Shown: positions 18,432 to 28,244 of the stretch, in pieces | Layout of the letters: the number at the start of each line of letters is the position of its first letter | How positions within the stretch are numbered: position 1 is the first letter of the stretch | Origin: Paenibacillus lupini | GTDB taxonomy: Bacteria; Bacillota; Bacilli; Paenibacillales; Paenibacillaceae | Length of the DNA stretch: 64,000 bases | NCBI RefSeq assembly: GCF_011761355.1 | Contig: NZ_JAASRW010000001.1 | Coordinates: forward strand, 124,001-188,000 | Reading direction: 5' to 3' | Made by a program: the position numbers and the translations under genes | Notes under the pieces: model-generated | The model's database searches: none | What the model was told of the DNA's origin: nothing | The model's input: the letters and a program-made list of their open reading frames with translations, nothing else

Positions 18432-18662
18432 TTACACCACAGTTTCCAGGTTGTTCTGAGAATTGTCTTGCACATCCGGATCTAGCGTATTGGTCGCACT
18501 AACCGCGTTGTTTGAGTTAGCCAGGCTTCCTGTTAGGAACGAGCCGGAGCCAGCATAGGTTTTGGTCTGGCTGGACGGTGATACTTGAACGGCGTCTCCG
18601 AATTGAACAACGGCACTGGAACCAACGCTAACGACTTTTACAAATCCAACGATAGATGGCAT
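18432..18662 (-). CDS. gerPA: Spore germination protein GerPA (GerPA/GerPF family)
   Basis: The 76-aa protein begins MPSIVGFVKVVSVG, contains VVQFGDAVQVSP and ends with a VSATNTLDPDVQDN segment. GerPA and GerPF are paralogues sharing this fold; the first position in the operon argues for GerPA. Since no second copy is present, this protein might cover both roles, or gerPF lies elsewhere. It is transcribed from the sigma-K-like promoter at 18700-18726. Confidence 0.88.
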   Translation of the reverse strand: MPSIVGFVKVVSVGSSAVVQFGDAVQVSPSSQTKTYAGSGSFLTGSLANSNNAVSATNTLDPDVQDNSQNNLETVV

Positions 18663-18699
18663 GCGTACTCACCCTTTTCCCTTAAAGCGTCTTGTGTAT

Positions 18700-18726
18700 T
18701 ATCGTATGCGGCATACGCCTAGAGGT
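18700..18726 (-). promoter_or_regulatory. Sigma-K-type promoter for gerPABCDE with overlapping palindrome
   Basis: On the minus strand, AC (18726-18725), 16 bp, then CATACGATA (18708-18700) fits the sigma-K pattern AC-N16/17-CATAnnnTA. This agrees with known late mother-cell expression of gerP. The -10 overlaps CGTATGC-G-GCATACG (18703-18717), a perfect 7-bp inverted repeat. Confidence 0.65.
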
Positions 18727-18822
18727 TCCGCAGCCCGTGTGGTTAGAAGCCTAACGGACCATGTAGCCTCCCCGCCCAACTTCGCATATGCTGAAGAAAA
18801 AAGGGCTGGAGGTGAACGGGAC

Positions 18823-19269
18823 ATGGAGAAGAAATGGGATGAGCTGGAGCGGTGGCTGGACGGTCAACGTCTGCCAAAGGGCTTCGATGTCATGAAGGAA
18901 CCGGATTGGGTTGAGCAGTTTGTTCGCAAGATGATGACAAAATCACTGCCAGCAGCGGCGAATTCTATTCTGGATCAGGCAGAAGAAGAAGGGATCTCCT
19001 TTTTCGAGACGCATCATTTCTTGCTCGTGAAGTTTCACCTTCCGCGTGAAGTAAACCGTGAAGAACTACGCCTGCTCGTAAGAGATGACCGTCTTCGAAT
19101 AGAAGGACTTCCAAATAATCAGAAAGAAACGATTAAGCTGCCAAAGCTTGTTCAGCCCAAAATTTGCCGCGCAGTAGTGAAGAACTTTGTGCTACAGGTG
19201 AAGCTTCGCAAGAGGCCAAGGGCAGGAGCCTATTATGAAGCCGATATTCGATGGTTGAAAGGCCGCTAA
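18823..19269 (+). CDS. Hsp20/alpha-crystallin-like protein beside gerP
   Basis: The open frame extends upstream to 18661, but ATG 18823 with GGAGGTG at about 18807-18813 gives a natural 148-aa protein; the upstream part overlaps the gerPA start and promoter. Residues 60-140 look like a diverged small heat-shock domain: FETHHFLLVKFHLPREV, then LRLLVRDDRLRIEG and NFVLQVKLRKR strands. No C-terminal IxI motif is evident. Divergent placement from gerP suggests a spore coat role, as for CotM/CotP-type proteins, but that is inference. Confidence 0.65.
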   Translation: MEKKWDELERWLDGQRLPKGFDVMKEPDWVEQFVRKMMTKSLPAAANSILDQAEEEGISFFETHHFLLVKFHLPREVNREELRLLVRDDRLRIEGLPNNQKETIKLPKLVQPKICRAVVKNFVLQVKLRKRPRAGAYYEADIRWLKGR

Positions 19270-19375
19270 GGAAGGGCCTTGCTACTGTCGTTTTTTTGTC
19301 GCTAGCGAATGAATGGACAATCCCTTATAATGCTAATAGTGTGTACTTGCATTATTACATAGGGGAGTGTATGCA

Positions 19376-19576
19376 GTGACTTTAGTCGATGTCAGTGACA
19401 TCTCTGCTTCATTATTTATTATTGGGATCGTCTTTCTATTGCTTATCTTTGGATTATTAAGCTTAGGTATTCTCCGCATGTTCCAGCAGCGCTTCCGGTA
19501 TGGCTGGGTATGTTTTGGCGGAGCAGTGGTCAGCTTCGTTGTATTAATGGTTATTTTAAACAAGTGGTATTTGTAG
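19376..19576 (+). CDS. Small two-helix membrane protein, unknown
   Basis: GTG 19376 is chosen because AGGGGAG ends 9 nt upstream; a GTG at 19367 would abut it. The 66-aa product has hydrophobic helices at about 12-34 and 45-62, separated by a basic MFQQRFRYG loop. A -10-like TATAAT lies at 19326-19331. The next small membrane gene follows 35 bp later. I do not recognise the family. Confidence 0.55.
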   Translation: MTLVDVSDISASLFIIGIVFLLLIFGLLSLGILRMFQQRFRYGWVCFGGAVVSFVVLMVILNKWYL

Positions 19577-19611
19577 CGGGAATCTGCAGATGAATTGGAG
19601 GTGTGCCCGTT

Positions 19612-19836
19612 ATGATGTGGACGGCAATATGGTTTGTAGTTAATATGTTATTCGTAGCGTCGGTCATTACGTTATTGTTCATGCATCGCTTTGTTACCGA
19701 GGCGGCAATGGATCCAGCGGGTGTGCAGCGACTAGCTGTCGCGAAGCGTAGACGGAAGATCGTATCTTTTGTCAGCTTGCTGTTATTTCTGGCTATGTGT
19801 GCAAGTTTCTTGATTAATATGCGACTAAATGGCTGA
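19612..19836 (+). CDS. Small two-helix membrane protein, unknown
   Basis: ATG 19612 lies 10 nt after GGAGG at 19597-19601; GTG 19603 is too close to it. The 74-aa product has a helix at about 3-25, a middle RLAVAKRRRKI basic stretch and a second helix at about 50-70. It pairs with the preceding membrane gene and is followed by a terminator before zur. Function unknown. Confidence 0.55.
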   Translation: MMWTAIWFVVNMLFVASVITLLFMHRFVTEAAMDPAGVQRLAVAKRRRKIVSFVSLLLFLAMCASFLINMRLNG

Positions 19837-19856
19837 TAAAGTTGTGCCAAGCGAGA

Positions 19857-19884
19857 GGCTCTCATTGACGAGAGTCTTTTTTTT
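19857..19884 (+). terminator. Intrinsic terminator before zur
   Basis: GGCTCTC and GAGAGTC form a 7-bp stem with one G-T pair and a 6-nt loop, followed by eight T residues. It separates the small membrane genes from zur and leaves only about 46 bp for a zur promoter, so some read-through is possible. Confidence 0.75.
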
Positions 19885-19930
19885 CGGCATTATGAATAAA
19901 AAGAGACTTTTTTTGTCGGAGGTTCTTACC

Positions 19931-20368
19931 TTGCATACAATAGAGGAAATTATACAACGAATGACCGGACAGGGTTTACGAATAACGGATCAGCGGAAAT
20001 CGCTGGCCAAGTTGTTTGCCGAGACTCCGGGTTACCTTGCACCTAAAGAAGTATATGAATATATGGGCAAATCCTACACGGGATTAAGCTTTGATACGGT
20101 ATACCGCAACTTGCGTGTTATGGAGGAGCTGGGTGTGCTGGAACAGGTCGTCTTCGAGGAAGGTGTTAAGTTCAAGCTGCATTGCAGGGAGAACGAGCAT
20201 CATCATCATATGATCTGCCTGCAATGCGGCAAGACGTATCCGATTATTTTTTGCCCGATGGAGCAGACGGCTGTACCAGATGAGTTCCGTGTCGTAAAGC
20301 ATAAATTTGAAGTATTCGGCTACTGCAAAGACTGCATTCAGGAAGAGTCGGCTGCTGGAGAAGGGTAA
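19931..20368 (+). CDS. zur: Zinc uptake regulator Zur, Fur family
   Basis: TTG 19931 is the start: GGAGG at 19918-19922 lies 8 nt upstream, and the resulting 145 aa equals B. subtilis Zur. The longer frame from 19829 runs through the preceding terminator and is rejected. Features are the winged-helix [11 protein letters not shown], the [12 protein letters not shown] metal region with CxxC, and a C-terminal YCKDC CxxC (structural zinc). Zn-bound Zur represses zinc uptake; the znu operon lies 3 kb downstream with a candidate operator. Its stop overlaps yidD by 1 bp. Confidence 0.88.
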   Translation: MHTIEEIIQRMTGQGLRITDQRKSLAKLFAETPGYLAPKEVYEYMGKSYTGLSFDTVYRNLRVMEELGVLEQVVFEEGVKFKLHCRENEHHHHMICLQCGKTYPIIFCPMEQTAVPDEFRVVKHKFEVFGYCKDCIQEESAAGEG

Positions 20369-20640
20369 TGGCAGGCGGCCGTAGAGCAAGAAGGGTTATA
20401 CAGGCACCGGTTATCTTTTATCGAAAAGTAATTTCACCGCTTACTCCGCCATCCTGCCGCTATTATCCGACTTGTTCGGCTTATGCGCTTGAGGCATTGG
20501 AGAAGCATGGTGCATTGAAGGGTTCCTGGCTAGCTGCCAAGCGAATTGCACGCTGCCATCCCTTCCACCCAGGTGGATATGATCCCGTTCCGCCTGTTGC
20601 CGGCAGCAATGATGAGGAAGATGGAACAGCTACTCCTTGA
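20368..20640 (+). CDS. yidD: Membrane protein insertion efficiency factor YidD
   Basis: The 90-aa product has the YidD landmarks: [20 protein letters not shown], a [12 protein letters not shown] helix and [14 protein letters not shown]. YidD is a small membrane-associated protein that helps YidC-dependent insertion. ATG 20368 overlaps the zur TAA. Its stop codon is part of the metG promoter -35. Confidence 0.95.
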   Translation: MAGGRRARRVIQAPVIFYRKVISPLTPPSCRYYPTCSAYALEALEKHGALKGSWLAAKRIARCHPFHPGGYDPVPPVAGSNDEEDGTATP

Positions 20641-20666
20641 CAATGACGCGCCGAATTGGTTATATT
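20637..20666 (+). promoter_or_regulatory. Sigma-A promoter of the metG T-box leader
   Basis: TTGACA at 20637-20642 overlaps the yidD stop codon; TATATT at 20661-20666 follows an 18-bp spacer. Transcription should start near 20673. Confidence 0.75.
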
Positions 20667-20672
20667 TTGTCA

Positions 20673-23008
<2,336 letters not shown>

Positions 23009-23026
23009 GGAAACAAGTGCAAGGGA

Positions 23027-23063
23027 GAACCGCCCGGATCTTATGATCCGCGGCGGTTCTTTT
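23027..23063 (+). terminator. Intrinsic terminator of metG
   Basis: GAACCGCC and GGCGGTTC enclose a nested GGATC/GATCC hairpin and are followed by TTTT. Confidence 0.9.
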
Positions 23064-23137
23064 GTGATGACGTATGTGCTGGCTCAAGCGTGTAAATAGT
23101 AGATAATAGGTTAACTTCAATTATTTCATATTATGGG

Positions 23138-23166
23138 TTGACAGGGTGTAAACCCACTCGTATAAT
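23138..23166 (+). promoter_or_regulatory. Consensus sigma-A promoter of the znu operon
   Basis: TTGACA at 23138-23143 and TATAAT at 23161-23166 are both perfect and separated by exactly 17 bp. A promoter this strong fits a gene set held off by a repressor. Confidence 0.85.
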
Positions 23167-23177
23167 CTTAAACGTAA

Positions 23178-23192
23178 TAGTAACGATTACTA
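23178..23192. promoter_or_regulatory. Putative Zur operator of znuA
   Basis: TAGTAACGATTACTA is a perfect 6-3-6 inverted repeat 11 bp after the -10, inside an ACGTAATAGTAACGATTAC stretch that resembles the Bacillus Zur box core CGTAATnATTACG. The position blocks transcription initiation. Match to the true consensus is partial. Confidence 0.55.
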
Positions 23193-23218
23193 AAAAGAAA
23201 CGATTGGAGATTATACGA

Positions 23219-24166
23219 ATGCGTTATACCAAAAATATAGGCCTTCTTTTTATTGCAATAACGGTATTTCTGGCGGCATGCGGGAGTAATTCGAATAAGG
23301 AGCTTGTCGAAGGCAAGACGAATGTGGTAACCAGCTTTTACCCGCTGTATTATTTGGCATCAGAGATTGGCGGCGACAATGTAAATGTCGTAAACTTAAT
23401 ACCTGCTGGTGTCGAACCACATGATTGGACACCAAAGAGTCAAGATTTGACGATCGCTTCGAAAGCACAGCTATTCCTGTACAACGGTGCAGGACTTGAA
23501 GGCTGGACGGATGATTTCCTGACAGGTCTGCCGAAGAACAGCGGTCTCGTTGCGGCAGAAATGAGCAAAGGGATTGAAATGATTCATGGTAATCCGGAAG
23601 AAGATGAGCATGAAGATGAAGGTCATGATCATGACCATGATCTGGATGTTGATCCGCATACCTGGGTAAGCCCAAAATCTGCTATAATTATGGCTGCTAA
23701 TGTAAGAGACAGCTTAGTTCAAGCGGATGCTGCTCACAAAGATGAGTTTGAGGCTAACTATAAAGAGCTGGTAGGTAAGCTCGAGGCTCTGAATGATGAG
23801 TTCGAGACTAAATTAGCGACGGCGCCGCATAATACAATCGTCGTATCCCATCAAGCTTTTGGTTATTTGGCAAGGGATTATGGTTTGAAGCAAATCGCCA
23901 TAACTGGCCTATCTCCTGATGCAGAGCCGCGTCCTCAAGATCTGCTGAATGTAGCTAAGCTCGTGAAATCGGAAGGCATCAAATATATTTACTTCGAAGA
24001 GCTGGTCTCCCGTGATTTGGCCAATACGATTGCCGATGAGACAAATACAGAGCTGCTTGTGCTTAATCCTATTGAAGGTCTTACACCAAAACAGGAAAAA
24101 GCAGGAGAAGATTACTTAAGTCTGATGGAACAAAATCTACAAAACTTATTAACCGGATTGCAATAA
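23219..24166 (+). CDS. znuA: Zinc ABC transporter substrate-binding lipoprotein
   Basis: ATG 23219 follows TTGGAG; the longer frame begins inside the promoter. The 315-aa protein has a lipoprotein signal ending in LAAC, a cluster A-I (ZnuA-like) fold, a first metal histidine in VEPHDWTP, an acidic His-rich loop with HDHDHD at about 140, VSHQAFGYLARDYGL and a late EEL metal ligand. It captures zinc outside the membrane for ZnuCB. znuC begins 36 bp downstream. Confidence 0.93.
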   Translation: MRYTKNIGLLFIAITVFLAACGSNSNKELVEGKTNVVTSFYPLYYLASEIGGDNVNVVNLIPAGVEPHDWTPKSQDLTIASKAQLFLYNGAGLEGWTDDFLTGLPKNSGLVAAEMSKGIEMIHGNPEEDEHEDEGHDHDHDLDVDPHTWVSPKSAIIMAANVRDSLVQADAAHKDEFEANYKELVGKLEALNDEFETKLATAPHNTIVVSHQAFGYLARDYGLKQIAITGLSPDAEPRPQDLLNVAKLVKSEGIKYIYFEELVSRDLANTIADETNTELLVLNPIEGLTPKQEKAGEDYLSLMEQNLQNLLTGLQ

Positions 24167-24202
24167 TAACAAGAATCGAAAGATCCAGAAGGGAGGGCAA
24201 CG

Positions 24203-25003
24203 ATGCAAAATTCCACTTGTCATCAAGATATTATTACCCTTGAGGATGTATCCTTTTCCTATCAGAATCAAGCGGTTCATAAAGGTCTTAATTTCTCTGT
24301 AAAAGAAAGAGATTTCATTGGACTTATTGGTTCGAATGGTGCAGGTAAAACAACCTTGCTACGTATGATCGTTGGTCTGCTTAAGCCGGAGAGCGGTACA
24401 ATAAGGCTGTTTGGTCAGCCTGTCTCTCAGTTCAAACAATGGGATAGAATCGGATATGTTCCGCAAAAGAATTCTTTTAACCCGCTGTTCCCAGCAACGG
24501 TTCGGGAAGTTGTATTATCCGGTTTGTACAGCCGCAATAAACTGTTCCGTAAAATTACAAAGGCTGACCAGAAAAAATGTGATGATGCGCTTCATGCCAT
24601 GAACATTGAGGATTTGGCTATGAAACGGATCGGTGAATTGTCAGGCGGGCAGCAGCAACGTGTATTTCTCGCTAGAGCACTCATCAATAATCCATCTTTG
24701 CTTATCTTGGATGAACCAACAGTTGGCATTGACTCGGAGACACAGGAAGGCTTCTTCCATATGATCAAGCATATGCATCAGCATCATAATATTACGTTCC
24801 TGATGGTATCGCATGATATGGAAATGATTCGGTCCTATCTGGGCCAGCAGCCTGCAGTGGAAAGCGGCAAGCTGAAATTTTACAAGAAGCATTCGCATGA
24901 ATTGCAGGATTGTGTAGAGAATGATCTGACGCATAGCTTGAGGGAGCTTCGTCAGCAAATGGAGAGCAGGAGAGAGGTAGTTACGGTTGGAGATCTTAGC
25001 TAG
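24203..25003 (+). CDS. znuC: Zinc ABC transporter ATPase
   Basis: The 266-aa ABC protein has Walker A GSNGAGKT, signature LSGGQQQR, Walker B LLILDEP and an SHD switch. It energises zinc uptake with ZnuA and ZnuB. GGGAGG lies ahead of ATG 24203. Its 3' end overlaps the znuB start by 17 bp. Confidence 0.93.
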   Translation: MQNSTCHQDIITLEDVSFSYQNQAVHKGLNFSVKERDFIGLIGSNGAGKTTLLRMIVGLLKPESGTIRLFGQPVSQFKQWDRIGYVPQKNSFNPLFPATVREVVLSGLYSRNKLFRKITKADQKKCDDALHAMNIEDLAMKRIGELSGGQQQRVFLARALINNPSLLILDEPTVGIDSETQEGFFHMIKHMHQHHNITFLMVSHDMEMIRSYLGQQPAVESGKLKFYKKHSHELQDCVENDLTHSLRELRQQMESRREVVTVGDLS

Positions 25004-25796
25004 TGATTTTTTTCAACGGGCGCTTATTGGGGGCGTGCTGATCGGGATTACGGCTCCTCTTATGGGAATATTCCTCGTTCTGCGCCGTTTATCGATGATT
25101 GGAGATACGCTGTCTCATGTATCCATAGCTGGGGTAGCCTTAGGTTTCCTGGTTGGCGTATATCCGGTAGCGGTTGGTTTATTATTCGCGATTATTGCTT
25201 CCTTCTTTATTGAGAAGCTGCGGAAAACGTACAAATCCTATGCCGAACTTTCTATTGCTATTATAATGTCCGGGGGTGTAGCCCTTGCGTCCATTATGTT
25301 TACGATGGGAAGAGGCTATAACGTTAATGTGAATGGGTATTTGTTCGGCAGTATTCTTACCTTGAATGATACGGATTTGATTACGATTGCCGTTGTGACA
25401 TTTGTGGTGCTGGTGGCTATTCGTACGCAGCTGAAAGAGCTGTTTCTGCTTACTTTTGACGAGGATGCAGCAGCTGTAAGCGGCTTGCCCGTTCGGTTCT
25501 ATAATGTTATGATTAGCGTGCTTACCGCACTTGTTATTAGTGCTTCGATCAAAATCGTAGGGGCCTTGCTGGTCTCAGCTTTACTGACGATCCCTGCTGC
25601 TTGCAGCTTAATTATCGCCCGCAGTTTCCGGCAAAGTGTGATTACGGTTGTTATAATTGGTGAGCTTGCTGTCGTTGCTGGTCTGATGATAGCAGGAGTA
25701 TGGAACCTAGCGCCAGGCGGTACAATCGTACTGCTGTTGATCGCGATTATGCTTATCCTTATGCTGGTGAAGCGCGGCATGCGGTTAGGCAGTTAA
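24987..25796 (+). CDS. znuB: Zinc ABC transporter permease
   Basis: The 269-aa protein has eight or so hydrophobic helices and the family segments GDTLSHVSIAGVALG and FDEDAAAVSGL. The start is TTG 24987 behind AGAGAGG, inside the end of znuC. It forms the zinc channel of the ZnuABC importer. Confidence 0.92.
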   Translation: MEILASDFFQRALIGGVLIGITAPLMGIFLVLRRLSMIGDTLSHVSIAGVALGFLVGVYPVAVGLLFAIIASFFIEKLRKTYKSYAELSIAIIMSGGVALASIMFTMGRGYNVNVNGYLFGSILTLNDTDLITIAVVTFVVLVAIRTQLKELFLLTFDEDAAAVSGLPVRFYNVMISVLTALVISASIKIVGALLVSALLTIPAACSLIIARSFRQSVITVVIIGELAVVAGLMIAGVWNLAPGGTIVLLLIAIMLILMLVKRGMRLGS

Positions 25797-25818
25797 CTTT
25801 GGGTTGAGGTGTATAACT

Positions 25819-26535
25819 TTGGATAATATTAATGTATGGCTGGCGTTTGGCGCCGGCTTTGCTTCATTTATTTCACCATGCTGCCTGCCTTTATATCCAT
25901 CTTATTTATCTTACATAACCGGTATTTCCGTAAGTGATCTGAAACAGAATAATCACACCTCCCACATGAGAATGAGAACGATGACACATACGTTTTTCTT
26001 CATTCTCGGGTTTTGTACGGTGTATTACACGCTTGGGTATGGCTCCAATGTGTTTGCGGAATTTTTCAGCCAATATGAATCGCTTATCCGTAAATTATCA
26101 GCCATACTGATTGTATTGATGGGTTTATTCCTCGTTGGTATATTTCAACCGCAAGTGTTGATGAAGGAACGCCGTTTCAACATTGACCCAACTAAGAAGA
26201 CAGGATACATTGGTTCCTTTATTTTTGGTATTGGTTTCTCTGCTGGCTGGACACCATGTATTGGACCGGCGTTAACAGCGATCCTTGCTCTGGCTGCTTC
26301 GAAGCCGGGGACATGGTTTGAACTGACAACAGCGTATGCACTAGGCTTTGCGATCCCATTTTTCGCTTTAGCCTTTTTCCTTGGTTCAGCACGTTGGCTC
26401 TTGAAATATTCTACGGTTGTTATGCGTATTGGCGGTGGCGTCATGGTTCTGATGGGGATCCTGCTGTTTACAGACCAAATGACAAAAATTACGATTTGGC
26501 TGAACCAAGTGACACCAGCTTTTATGAAGTTTTAA
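25819..26535 (+). CDS. ccdA: CcdA-type cytochrome c biogenesis/thiol transport protein
   Basis: TTG 25819 is preceded by GAGGTG with a 7-nt spacer. The 238-aa protein has six hydrophobic segments, FISPCCLPLYPSY in the first and SAGWTPCIGPAL in the fourth, the paired proline-flanked cysteines of CcdA/DsbD that move reducing equivalents across the membrane. It follows znuB by 22 bp, so it may be cotranscribed with zinc uptake. That linkage is uncommon, and whether it is functional is unknown. Confidence 0.9.
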   Translation: MDNINVWLAFGAGFASFISPCCLPLYPSYLSYITGISVSDLKQNNHTSHMRMRTMTHTFFFILGFCTVYYTLGYGSNVFAEFFSQYESLIRKLSAILIVLMGLFLVGIFQPQVLMKERRFNIDPTKKTGYIGSFIFGIGFSAGWTPCIGPALTAILALAASKPGTWFELTTAYALGFAIPFFALAFFLGSARWLLKYSTVVMRIGGGVMVLMGILLFTDQMTKITIWLNQVTPAFMKF

Positions 26536-26643
26536 TGGAAGAACGCGGGCTCTTCGGCTTGCAGAGGCATTAAAAATCGTTGTATGATACTAAGAGTAAC
26601 GCCATAAGACAAGGTGTAGAATGCAGGGTTAGGGGGTTCTTCA

Positions 26644-27066
26644 TTGCCGACTCCGAGCATGGAAGACTACTTGGAACGTATTTATAAGCTTATTGATGAG
26701 AAAGGCTATGCGCGCGTTTCGGATATAGCCGAAGGGCTTGAAGTGCATCCTTCATCTGTCACCAAGATGATTCAGAAGCTGGATAAAGACAATTATTTGA
26801 TCTATGAGAAGTACCGTGGACTTGTTCTGACGAGTAAAGGGAAGAAGATGGGCAAACGACTCGTTGACCGTCATCACTTGCTCGAATCCTTCCTGACGAT
26901 TATCGGTGTGCAGGAAGAGAACATCTATCGCGATGTCGAAGGCATCGAGCATCATTTGAGCTGGGACTCGATTACTTGTATCGAGACGCTAGTTGAATAT
27001 TTTAACCGTGAGCCATCTCGCTTGGACGAGCTGAGAGGGATTCGGTCTGAATTAGAAACCGAGTAA
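26644..27066 (+). CDS. mntR: Manganese-dependent repressor MntR, DtxR family
   Basis: The 140-aa length equals that of B. subtilis MntR. TTG 26644 follows a GGGGG ribosome site. The N-terminal winged helix contains [17 protein letters not shown]; metal ligands are visible in MEDYLE (Asp/Glu), [10 protein letters not shown] and [10 protein letters not shown]. Mn-bound MntR represses Mn uptake genes. No fused SH3 domain is present. It is followed by a strong terminator. Confidence 0.93.
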   Translation: MPTPSMEDYLERIYKLIDEKGYARVSDIAEGLEVHPSSVTKMIQKLDKDNYLIYEKYRGLVLTSKGKKMGKRLVDRHHLLESFLTIIGVQEENIYRDVEGIEHHLSWDSITCIETLVEYFNREPSRLDELRGIRSELETE

Positions 27067-27068
27067 AA

Positions 27069-27097
27069 AGCTCGCCGCTTGCGGCGGGCTTTTTTTA
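27069..27097 (+). terminator. Intrinsic terminator of mntR
   Basis: AGCTCGCCGC and GCGGCGGGCT pair with a tight loop, followed by TTTTTTT. An inverted near-copy of the same hairpin lies at 27296-27319 and bounds the palindromic element described separately. Confidence 0.9.
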
Positions 27098-27319
27098 GTT
27101 GCCTGGAAGTTAGCTTGAGCAGACTGCGTGCTTGGGGCACGGGGTATCTCCTTACGGCCGCTGTTGTCTTTCCTTTGCTTGAACTAGAATTGATCAGGGT
27201 GGCAAAGGAAAGACAAAGGCGAACGCTACGCTCCTTCAGGAGATACCCCTTAGCCCCGGCGCCTTCGTCTGCCGCTAACGGCAGGCAAAACAGTCAGCCC
27301 GCCGCGAAATCGGCGAGCT
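27069..27319. repeat. Nested inverted-repeat element of about 250 bp
   Basis: Four arm pairs are arranged concentrically: the terminator hairpin at 27069-27090 with its inverted near-copy at 27296-27319; GGGGC 27134-27138 with GCCCC 27253-27257; GGGGTATCTCCT 27141-27152 with AGGAGATACCCC 27238-27249; GTCTTTCCTTTG 27166-27177 with CAAAGGAAAGAC 27203-27214. No coding frame is credible. The remainder to 27509 has only short dyads, such as GCTTCGC/GCGAAGC near 27344-27366. Confidence 0.7.
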
Positions 27320-27509
27320 AATGGGGAAGGGACAGGGGAGTGCTTCGCTTGTGAACCAGCGAAGCGTAAGAGAAACAATAAGAAATTAGTTTCAGGTTAG
27401 TTTGTTGGTTCCCAGCTTTTCAACCAATCATTGAGTTCGGAACCCAGGTGGAGGAGTTTTCGAAGTCACGCACCTGTAGCCAAGCTCCACTTAAATGGAT
27501 TCGCTGTTA

Positions 27510-28166
27510 TTAGGTTAATCCAAGTACGTCACGAATTATTTCTCTTATTTCCGGTACCCTCTTTTCTTCGAATGCTGGATGAGCCTTAAACCAGCGAATA
27601 TTGAGAGGTGATGGATGGGGAAGCACAATAGCCGGTTTATTGTTAAGCGTGTTATCTTTAAAGATCAAATCTTCAAAACTCTCATTTGGGAACAGATATT
27701 TTGCTGCTCTTGCGCCGATGATGATATAAAGCTGGTTATCTACCATTTCAATCTCTCTCGCCAGCCATTTATTCGCACAAGCAAGAGGTGGAGGGTTATC
27801 GCCGCCTTTTGGATGTTTACCTGGGAAACAGTGAGCGATCGCCGTAATATAAAAGTTATCTTCATCGTAAAAAATGTCATCTGTAATTTGATACCACTGG
27901 TATTTTAACTTCGCTCCTGATGGGTCATTGAACGGTAAGCCGGTCTCGTGAACCTTTTTGGAAGGTGCTTGACTGATCTGCATAATCTTCGACCGCTCTT
28001 TCCCGTGAAAGATCGGATTCGGTGTAAAGCCAAACTTTTGCTTACAATCCTGACATGTCGTTATTTGATCTTTTAATTCATTAAAACTCATTGTTTTATC
28101 TCCATTGCTTACATATTTGTCTCTAGGTAATAACTCTTCTATATATTTTCTCACAAATCGTAACAT
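27510..28166 (-). CDS. Uracil-DNA glycosylase family protein, Fe-S type
   Basis: The start is taken at ATG 28166 because GGGGAG lies 10 nt upstream; the frame extends to GTG 28217. The 218-aa protein has a CQDCKQKFG pair near the N-terminus and a second Cys pair in AHCFPGKHP..LACANKW, the four-cysteine arrangement of family 4/5 glycosylases with a 4Fe-4S cluster. A C-terminal LPHPSPLN matches the UDG motif 2 (HPSP). It would excise uracil from DNA. Some relatives are poorly characterised, so activity is inferred. Confidence 0.78.
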   Translation of the reverse strand: MLRFVRKYIEELLPRDKYVSNGDKTMSFNELKDQITTCQDCKQKFGFTPNPIFHGKERSKIMQISQAPSKKVHETGLPFNDPSGAKLKYQWYQITDDIFYDEDNFYITAIAHCFPGKHPKGGDNPPPLACANKWLAREIEMVDNQLYIIIGARAAKYLFPNESFEDLIFKDNTLNNKPAIVLPHPSPLNIRWFKAHPAFEEKRVPEIREIIRDVLGLT

Positions 28167-28244
28167 GTAGACAATTCTCCCCGGCATATATACTTTTGAT
28201 GGGAGCCGAATCGACACTGCTTCCGTTGTCCGGGGGATGCGGAA

